A DNA stretch of 64,000 nt, from NCBI RefSeq assembly GCF_029633865.1, contig NC_079216.1, positions 63,933,107-63,997,106 of the forward strand, read 5' to 3'. Both the position numbers and the translations under genes were made by a program. This document shows, in pieces, positions 56,263-64,000 of this stretch. Each line of letters begins with the position of its first letter. The first letter of the stretch is position 1. The stretch comes from Lampris incognitus (Eukaryota > Chordata > Actinopteri > Lampriformes > Lampridae). The notes under the pieces are model-generated. The model was not told the origin of the DNA. It did no database searches and worked only from the letters and a program-made list of their open reading frames with translations.

Positions 56263-58198
56263 GGGTGGAAAGGGGCTAAACGGCAAGTAGTGGACCATGG
56301 TCACCAAGCATACGTCACAGACATGACATTGCATACACAATAACATTAAAGGGGGGAGAGGGTCACATTTTCCAGGTTAAGGGGGGGGGCGGGGGTCCCA
56401 GAAAAAAAATTTTAGGTGAAAAAAAAAATCAAAGATGCTCAGAATCATCTGAAACGCCGAGAAAAGTGGGTTTTAGCCATTTTTAGAAAAAATGCATATT
56501 TGTGCATATTTATGCATAATTATGCATAATTTTGATTTTCTGGGATTTTTTTCCCTTACTCTCCGAGACAATACCCACCACCTCCAAAAAGAATTAGGAT
56601 CATAAGTGCTTTAGTTTTCGGTCCCGCTATCTACACTAACACCACCCACACACACACACACACACACCACACACACATTCCGAAAATACGTGAGTAGATA
56701 AAGTCCTCCTAACTGTTATTTATTGTGTCTGATTCCTGGTTCTGTCTTTATTGTTTTTCACTTTGTGCGTCGAATATCGGCGTCTTAGTGTGTTATTGCG
56801 CATGCGCGGCAGTTGGCTGTATCAGTGTGGCGCCAGATGTGTCGGTGGTGCAAGTCGCTGTATTGGTCGCTTCAGAATACGTGGCTGGAGGGGTGTGAAA
56901 AGGTGTCAAATCTGGCGGCGAAATCGCTGTTGGGAGCCGGCGCGACACTTCGGACGGTCTGGGTCCTCGAGACGGTTCTGACGACGGGAAATTCGATACA
57001 AATGAGATTCGGTAAAAAAAATTGGATACAAATCTGAAGTGGTTTTGCCAATATTTCAAATTCGGACCTTGAACTTTTTAAGCGCGCCCTTTGCGTCAGC
57101 GTTTCTATAGAACGCGCGTCGACTCTAAGTCAGGAGACGGCCGCCTTGTGACGTCACATCTGTCGTGAGAGGGGAGGACGGGTCGCCTGCTCACACGCGA
57201 GCATGAAATCAGCCTACACACGCATCTGGCCGCGCGTGCTGTGCTGTTTAACCATATCCAAGAATCTGAGTTATAGCATATCAACTCAACAAAAGGTCCA
57301 TTTCCGGAGTTTACAAACATGATGAATGTAAAACCAAAAACAAAAGATTCCCACATGTCACCACAGTTGAGAACACAGGGCAATCTCACCGCAGTGTTTA
57401 GAAACGCTGACCAAACTAAAATGTGCAAAAAACCTCCAAATCATCATCATCAAAAAAAAAACAACTCAAATTCCCTCACACGACCTGCTGTCAGTGTTCG
57501 CATTATCAGACTATTCGGTTAAATTTGGGAATAATTGACATTTCTCTAATTTACATTTTTAGGTTCTTCTTTTGTTTTAAAACTTGGATTAAAAACGGTG
57601 CCACACCTCCGGCGGAACACCCCTTCGTCTCCGAGTGCTGACCGAAATGGCAACCAAAGTCAAGAACCTGCCCTTTGAAACTGCCGCATTATCCAAACCA
57701 AAATCCCACAAATCTCCTGGCCCGTAACTCTCTCGCCAGCGCCGTTACCCGTCTGTGACGCTCACGTCCTTGCTGGCACACTTTACACTCCAGACAGTTT
57801 TTGGTAACCCGTCCGGTCACTTGGGCCTCTCCTCAGCGGTCCTCCATCTGAATTCCTGGACTCGCCCATGGACGCAAGGCCGCGCTCATGTTTAGCAGAG
57901 GTCCTCCCGCACAATGTGCGGTTGCAAGATGAATGCCCGAAATGTGACACCATGAGGCTATTTCAGTCACACACAGAGCACTCGTGGGGGGGGGGGAGAA
58001 ATTGTGCAAATCTTTAAAAAACAGGCTTCCCCGACTACCGCTGTGAGAGAAGCCACAGTTGTCTTTGAGATGACCAGAAAAAGATAAGGGCACGGTTGTT
58101 GACAGCAGGCCTTTACTGTACGGGGGAAGTCAGGGGGGGGGTTGTTTTTGCCCGTTTCCTCGGTATTTCAGCTGAGAAAGGCACTCGCTCTAAACCAC
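56263..58198. other. intergenic, no gene recognised
   Basis: Contains a run of ATGCATAAT-type octamer-like motifs at 56490-56535, a CA repeat at 56650-56680, and otherwise complex sequence. No exon could be supported. Confidence 0.5.
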
Positions 58199-58446
58199 CG
58201 GTGTTTCTCAACCCGGTCCTCAAGGACCCCCCCTATCCTGCAGATTTTCATTGCAACCCTGCACGGGTAGCCCTGCTTGCACTTACTCGACCAATCATCT
58301 CGCAGCGCTTCATTATGCAAGGTGTGCAACGTCTGACCAAATTCATCGCTGATTGGTTGAAGAACTACAAACAGGCGCCTGTTCGGGGTTGCAAAGGAAA
58401 TCTGCAGGATAGGGGGGGTCCTTGAGGACCGGGTTGAGAAACACTG
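58199..58446. mobile_element. MITE with about 50-bp inverted ends
   Basis: Both ends read GTGTTTCTCAACCCGGTCCT, CAAGGACCCC and CTATCCTGCAGATTT when oriented. The termini resemble hAT (CAGTGTTTCTC), but the flanking octamers (TAAACCAC / GAAACGCT) match only in part, so the superfamily is tentative. Confidence 0.75.
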
Positions 58447-59888
58447 GAAACGCTGCTGCTTCTTGAAGACTAATGAGCATTTGGCAGGTAATCATTAACG
58501 ATGACACGTTCGGCTGAAACGTCTCACATTGTTGGTTTAACGTTTGTCCAAGGATAACTTGGCCGGGGGGGGGGGGGGGGATGGGATGGGACACAGGTGG
58601 CACAGAATACAGAGCAGCGGTCGTAATATTATTATCAGCTGGCTTTGCACAGACTATAACGACAACACATGAACGTCATCCTGGTCGTACTTATACGGGG
58701 GGGGGCATTCTAAATAAAATAAAGTGTACATCAGTTGAAAATACGACTGTGGTGGTTATGTATTTATGTGCTACAGTGTAACGTACCTTTCAAAGCACAA
58801 ACAGAGGAATGGATATGTAAGCTACAATCGTGGCACAGGAATGTGGAGTATTTTGAGGAAAAATGCAGCGTGCCATCGATGATGAAACTAAAAAGCAATG
58901 AGATAAGACTTATTTTGATACAAAAGTAACACCGAGATGAGTTTAACGACCCCCGATTTCTACGCATTGGGGGCGTTGCAACTTCAATTCGAATGTCGAT
59001 TGGGAACCGTTCTTGCACTCGCTCAGCGACAGCTTTCGGAGAGCTCGCAGGCTGTTTCTTTCACACTAATATCTGGGCCAGCGATGACTTCATAATCCGC
59101 ACCAGGGTGTTTCAAAACACGGCTAGCGCCGCACATGTCACCGGGCTGAAACGCCGCCTGTTATCTGGAGCGACACGAGAAGAACATCGGTTCTATGACC
59201 TGGCCTTGTGAAGAACCCTTTAAAGATAAAAGCGAACGTTGGCTGCACGAGACGTCCGTAAACTCGGCGTATCTGCAGATTTTCTAGGCGGCCTCCCTTG
59301 TTCCCTTGCTCCCTTGCATCACCGTCTCCTTTTGAAAGCCCGTTAAAAACATGCCCACATCCACCGACTAGCCAACATATTAAAACCACTGACGTGACAC
59401 GATACGATACGATACAACTTTGTCGTCGGTTTGCACTGAAATTGATTTGCATCCTTCGGCAGCTCCGTTTAAGAGATTTACACACACATTAAACACACAG
59501 TTCCGCATGTGACACTTATCACAGACATACAACGCACAGCAAACAGTCATGACCAACACACACACCATGTGTCATCCTCTGGATTCAGATCTCAAGTTAG
59601 CAGCACACTGATTTTGGTTAAGCAACAGCATGGACTGGTGTATGAAACCATTCTTCAGCCCGTTGCATTTAAATCGGGGGACTCCGGATGGTGTGTAAGA
59701 GGGCAGAAGTTGGTGTTCTGTTCTCTGTTTACCACATGTGAGGGGTCAGAAGAGATACTGGTAGCAAGTCTGAGCCTCCTCTTGTTGCGAGTCGCTTGAA
59801 AGGAGCGTGCCACCCGTTGACCAATAACTGTCACGCAGATTTGGATTTGATTGTATTATTTTAGTTTAAGTTTCGCAGATGGGCTACC
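58447..59888. other. intergenic, no gene recognised
   Basis: Contains poly-G runs at 58564-58580 and a CGATACGATACGATACAACT retroposon-tail-like piece at 59398-59420. Nothing else can be supported. Confidence 0.5.
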
Positions 59889-60272
59889 GAGAACCCAGCC
59901 ACTGGGGGAGAACCCAGCCACTGGGGGAGAACCCAGCAGCTGGGGGAGAATCCAGCCACTGGGGGAGAACCCAGCAGCTGGGGGAGAATCCAGCCACTGG
60001 GGGAGAATCCAGCCACTGGGGGAGAACCCAGCCGCTGGGGGAGAACCCAGCAGCTGGGGGAGAATCCAGCCACTGGGGGAGAACCCAGTAGCTGGGGGAG
60101 AACCCAGCAGCTGGGGGAGAATCCAGCCACTGGGGGAGAACCCAGCCACTGGGGGAGAACCCAGCAGCTGGGGGAGAATCCAGCCACTGGGGGAGAACCC
60201 AGCCGCTGGGGGAGAATCCAGCCACTGGGGGAGAACCCAGCCACTGGGGGAGAACCCAGTAGCTGGGGACTG
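59889..60272. repeat. 19-bp minisatellite (about 20 units)
   Basis: The unit is GAACCCAGCCACTGGGGGA with variants (CAGCAGCTG, CAGCCGCTG, GAATCC). Because 19 is not a multiple of three and the unit has no stop, all frames translate as 19-residue repeats; open frames of 70-193 codons on both strands are artefacts. Confidence 0.96.
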
Positions 60273-60289
60273 AGAATCATCCCCCCCCC

Positions 60290-60664
60290 CCCAAAAAATG
60301 CAAGCAAATGCATTTTTTTTCCTCCCCAATTGTACCTGGCCAATTACCCCACTCTTCCAAGCCGTCCCGATCTCTGCTCCACCCCCTCTGCCGATCCGGG
60401 GAGGGCTGCAGACTACCACATGCCTCCTCCCATACATGTGGAGTCACCAGCCGCTTCTTTTCACCTGACAGTGAGGAGTTTCGCCAGGGGGAACGTAGCA
60501 CGTGGGAGGATCATGCTATTCCCCCTAGTTCCCCCTCCCTCCCGAACAGGCGCCCCGACCGACCAGAGGAGGCGTTAGTACAGTGGCCAGGAAACATAAC
60601 CACATCTGGCTTGCTACCCGCAGACACGGCCAATTGTGTCTGTAGGGACGCCCGGCCAAGCCGA
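60290..60664 (-). mobile_element. SINE-like repeat, family 1 (copy B)
   Basis: Inverted relative to the copy at 41310: CCAATTACCCCACTCTTCC, CTGCCGATCCGGGGAGG, CACATGTGGAGTC-type, CACCTGACAGTGAGGAGTTT, ACACGGCCAATTGTGTCTG. The poly-T/A tail is at 60290-60325. It abuts the RTE element, and the tRNA-like head is truncated at the junction. Confidence 0.8.
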
Positions 60665-63165
60665 AGGTAGCCAGTGCATTATTTGTGCCGGTCCCAAGTC
60701 CGGATAAAAGCGGAGGGTACCATCAGGAAGGGCATCCAATATAAAACCTTTGCCAAATCAAATATGCAGACCATAAATCAGATTTACCAATGGCCACCAA
60801 CAATATTGTTGGCCAGCAGGGTGCCGGTGGAAACTATGCTACTGTTGGGTGAAGGAGAAGGAGAGGGGGAAGGCATGTCCAGAGGCAGCGGGAGAGGAGG
60901 AAGGGTAGGAGTGTGGTGGTGAGAATCGGAACTTTGAACGTTGGCACTATGACCGGTAAAGGGAGAGAGCTGGCTGACATGATGGCGAGAAGGGAGGTAG
61001 GTATACTGTGTGTGCAAGAGACCAGGTGGAAGGGGAGTAAGGCCAGAAGCACAGAAGGTGGGTTCAAACTCTTCTACCGTGGTGCGGATGGGAGGAGAAA
61101 TGCGGTAGGGGTAATCCTGAAGGAAGGCTACGTCAAGAGTGTGTGGGAGGTGAAAGAGTGTCAGACCGAGCGATGAGTTGGGATGAGTTCGGGAGGATAT
61201 GCAGCAGGGTTAGGGTGACGAAAGATAGAAATGGAAATGTGCTGACAAGCGAGGAGTGTGTTGAGACGGTGGAAGGGGTACGTTGAGGGGCTGATGAATG
61301 AAGAAAATGAGAGAGAGAAGGCTGAATGATGTGGGGATTGTGAATCAAGTGCGGTGGATTAGCAAGGATGAAGTGAGGGCGGCTATGAAGAGGATGAAGA
61401 GTGGAAAGGTGGTTGGTTCAGATGACCTCCCTGTGAAGGCACAGAGATGTTTCGGAGAGATGGCAGTGGGGTTTAACACAATCTTGGAAAGTGAGAGAGG
61501 ATGCCTGAGGAGGAGGAGGAGGAGGAGAAGTGTACTGGTACCACTTTTCAAGAACAAGGGCGATGTGCCGAACTGTAGTAACTACAGAGGTATCAAGTTG
61601 ATCAGCCACAGCATGAAGATATGGGAAAGAGTAATAGAAGCTAGGTTAAGAGAAGAGGTGATGATCAGCAGCAGCAGTATGGGTTCATGCCATGAAAGAG
61701 CACCACAGATGTGATGTTTGCTTTGAGAATGTTGATGGAGAAGTATAGAGGAGGCCAGAAGGAGTTACATTACAGCTTTGTGGATTTAGAGAAAGCATAT
61801 GACAGGGTGCTGAGAGAGGAGATGTGGTATTGTATGAGGAAGTCTGGAGGGGCAGAGAAGTATGTAGGAGTGGTGCAGGATATGTATGAGGGCAGTGTGA
61901 CAGTGGTGAGGTGTGTGGGTGGAATGACAGATGGGTTCAAGGTGGAGGTGTGATTACATCAAGGATCGGCTCTGAGCCCTTTCTTGTTTGCAGTGGTGAT
62001 GGACAGGTTGACGGACAAGATCAGGCAGGAGTCTCCGTGGACTATGATGTTCGTAGATGAGATGGTGATCTGTAGTGAAGTAGGGAGCAGGTGGAGCAGA
62101 GCCTGGAGAGGTGGAGGTATGAACTAGAGAGAAAAGGAATGAAAGTCAGTAGGAGCAAGACAGAATACATGTGCATGAACGAAAGGAAGGTCAGCGGAAT
62201 GGTGAAGATGCAAGGAGGAGAGGTGGTGAAGGTGGGTGAGTTTAAATACTTGGGGTCAACTGTCCAAAGTAACGGGGAGTGAAGAAGAGAGGTGAAGAAG
62301 AGAGTGCAGGCAGGGTGGAGTGGGTGGAGAAGAGTGTCAGGAGTGATTTGCGACAGAAGGGTACCAGCAAGAGTTAAAGGGAAGGTTTACAAGATGGTTG
62401 TGAGACCAGCTATGTTGTATGGTTTGGCGACAGTGGCACTGACGAAAAGACAGGAGGCAGAGCTGGAGGTGGCAGAGTTGTTGGGAGTGATGAAGAAGGA
62501 CAGGATTAGGAATGAGTATATTAGGGCAGCTCAGGTTGGACAGTTTGGAGACAAAGCAAGAGATCCGAGATTGAGATGGTTTGACATTATGTGTGGAGCA
62601 CTGTGGCCCAGTGGTCAGCACTGTTGCCTCGCAAGCAAGAGGTTCTGGGTTCGAACCCCAGGCCATCCCAGGTCCTTTCTGTGTGGAGTTCGCATGTTCT
62701 CCCCGTGTTCACGTGGGTTTCCTGTGGGTGGTCTGGTTTCCTCCCACCATAGAAGACATGCATGTTAGGTTAATACTCCTGTCAGTGCCCCAGACCGAGG
62801 CATGGTAAGAAGAGCTGGAGTTGGTCCCCGGGTGCTGCATGGCGGCTGCCCACTGTTCCTAGCTACACGGCTGCCCACTCCTTCCAGTGTGTGTTGGGAT
62901 GGATTAAAGCCAGAAGATGAATTTCCCCATGGGGATTAATAAAAGTACATCATCTGCAAGATGCTGGGTATATTGGGAGAAGGATGCTGAATATGGAGCT
63001 GCCAGGGGAGAGGAGAAGAGGAAGGCCAAAGAGGAGGTTTATGGATATGGTGAGGGAGGACATGCAGGTGGCCGGTGTGACAGAGGAAGATGCAGAGGAC
63101 AGGAAGAGATGGAAACAGATGAGGTGTGGTGACCCCTAGCAGGAGTAACTGGAAGAAGACAAAGA
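60665..63165 (+). mobile_element. RTE-type LINE, near full length but defective
   Basis: 5'UTR from 60670, then an APE endonuclease start (60910-61165: VVRIGTLNVGTMTGKGREL, VGILCVQETRWKG, RNAVGVILKEGYV). A deletion of most of the endonuclease follows. The RT region starts about 61300 (WISKDEVRAAMKRMKSGKVV, VLVPLFKNKGDVPNCSNYRG, HYSFVDLEKAYDRVLREEMW, QGSALSPFLFAVVMD, FVDEMVICSE-like in place of FADD, GEFKYLGSTVQSNGE). Stops at 61953 and 62281 and frameshifts are present. A tRNA-SINE splits the C-terminus at about 62590-62948; the 3' end is GTGGTGACCCCTAGCAGGAG with an AAGAAGAAG tail. Its ends match the short element at 13909-14100. Confidence 0.88.
62590..62948 (+). mobile_element. tRNA-derived SINE inserted in RTE
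   Basis: The A-box-like TGGCCCAGTGGTCAGCACTG and B-box GGTTCGAACCCC lead into GTGTGGAGTTCGCATGTTCT, CCCGTGTTCACGTGGG, TTTCCTCCCACC and a LINE-like tail TTTCCCCATGGGGATTAATA. The host RTE reading stops at RLRWFDIM before it and resumes after it with MLGILGE. Confidence 0.85.
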
Positions 63166-63239
63166 AGAAGAAGGGCTGCTGAGCCAGGCCACACGGCAGT
63201 ACAGCATGACATGGAATAGCGGATTTAGAAAACAGAAAA

Positions 63240-63745
63240 ATAATCTGGCTACTGGTTCCAAAAGACCTGAGTCTATGAATAAAGTGAATGCGCTGCTCTA
63301 TCTTCTATAAATATATTCTATATGAGGAGTCCATTGATAGGGGGGCATCTATCATAACACCCAGGTATTTGTATGAAGAGACTTTTTTCATTTCTACGTT
63401 GTGAACTGTCATTGGAGGCAGCTGACAATCAGAAGGAAGGCCAAAAATAATGTCCTCTGTCTTCTAAGTGTTGATAATAAAGAGCATTTTTATCACACTA
63501 TTCAATTAGCCAGTCAACATGATACTGGTACAGTCTGGGGTCATCGCTGTCAGTCAGCAGAGATAGCGAGGTGGAATCGTCAGAGTACGTTAAAAGAAAC
63601 TGTGTCAGCACACCGGTGGCACAATCTGCAGTTTAACATGTGAACAACACAGATGAGCTAATGCAGCCTTGGATTGTATCAACATTAGTCCGGGTAGGAG
63701 AGGAAATGATTTGCCTTTACTAGGTGTATTTGTGAGAAAGGAGTT
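63240..63745 (-). mobile_element. LINE reverse transcriptase fragment
   Basis: The minus-strand reading KTEDIIFGLPSDCQLPPMTV, HNVEMKKVSSYKYLGVMIDA and PLSMDSSYRIYL, then IEQRIHFIHRLRSFG, is the thumb region of a jockey-superfamily LINE RT. Several stops; clade not assigned. Confidence 0.7.
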
Positions 63746-64000
63746 GTACCAGTAAATAAGTTTGATGATGATGATTTATTTCGAACATGTAAACAAGCAG
63801 GATAGAACACACAGATAAGCCATTGCCAATAATCTGAAGTGAGAAACAAATCCACACATCAAACTCAGCGAACAGCTCTCCGTATACATCAGACTATTTG
63901 TTACACGGTCGAAAAGGAGCAGGAGGTAGTATATACTTATTTTTTGCTACCCCTTCTCACCTACTCTTAAGTTAATTCAGCTACTATATATTACAAAAAG
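63746..64000. other. window edge, no feature recognised
   Basis: Includes TTGATGATGATGATTTATTTCG-like sequence often found at LINE/SINE 3' ends; nothing further can be supported. Confidence 0.4.

Noticed and set aside
59851-60437. Overlapping 113-193-codon frames
   Set aside because: Product of a stop-free 19-bp tandem unit.

Overview
The window is vertebrate nuclear DNA, almost certainly from a teleost fish. The evidence is spliced genes with consensus splice sites, vertebrate receptor and transporter exons, and a repeat load typical of fish: Tc1/mariner, hAT MITEs, RTE, L2-like and R2/HERO-like LINEs, Penelope-like elements, tRNA-derived SINEs and very long microsatellites. The species cannot be named from the sequence alone.

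Two genes are well supported, both on the minus strand. (1) The 5' part of an insulin-like growth factor 1 receptor gene (igf1r; paralogue a or b not decided). Coding exon 1 is at 24246-24339 and exon 2 at 13220-13783. They are separated by a 10.46 kb intron, and the start of intron 2 fills positions 1-13219. A GC-rich, microsatellite-rich 5'UTR/promoter region lies at about 24340-25800. (2) A complete, intact high-affinity choline transporter-like gene (SLC5A7/CHT1 family). It has eight coding exons between 30785 and 47217, an open 1623-nt CDS (540 aa), consistent splice phases throughout, and a C-terminal tail shorter than that of mammalian CHT1. Its intron 2 (13.4 kb) is a transposon landing zone, while its other six introns are 118-600 bp.

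Layout: 1-13.2 kb, igf1r intron 2 with a 1.4 kb minisatellite, palindromes, homopolymers and an RTE-independent low-repeat block. 13.2-24.3 kb, igf1r exon 2, intron 1 (a short RTE-derived element with perfect target duplications, two THAP zinc-finger relics, a foldback element, a telomere-like minisatellite) and exon 1. 24.3-30.8 kb, igf1r leader/promoter, an 0.8 kb TACA/TA satellite, a hAT MITE and otherwise featureless intergenic DNA. 30.8-47.2 kb, the choline transporter-like gene, with an L2 LINE, two other LINE fragments, an unclassified element with a repeated 15-mer, a Penelope GIY-YIG relic and a 5.3 kb Tc1 element broken up by nested SINEs, a THAP transposase relic and a LINE tail. 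47.2-64 kb, repeat-rich intergenic DNA with hAT elements, an R2/HERO-like LINE relic with a restriction-like endonuclease, an inverted Penelope pair, a 41-bp tandem array inside a hAT element, a GC-rich block with a possible unidentified first exon near 56 kb, a 19-bp minisatellite, and an RTE LINE interrupted by a tRNA-SINE.

No convincing new gene system was found. The observations most worth checking are the poly-U tract just upstream of the igf1r start codon (an arrangement like the described human IGF1R leader), the short-tailed choline transporter paralogue, the RTE-derived non-autonomous element whose two ends match the larger RTE in the same window, and the unclassified 15-mer-bearing element at 38.4-39.4 kb. 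No searches could be run; all family names rest on recognition of translated motifs.
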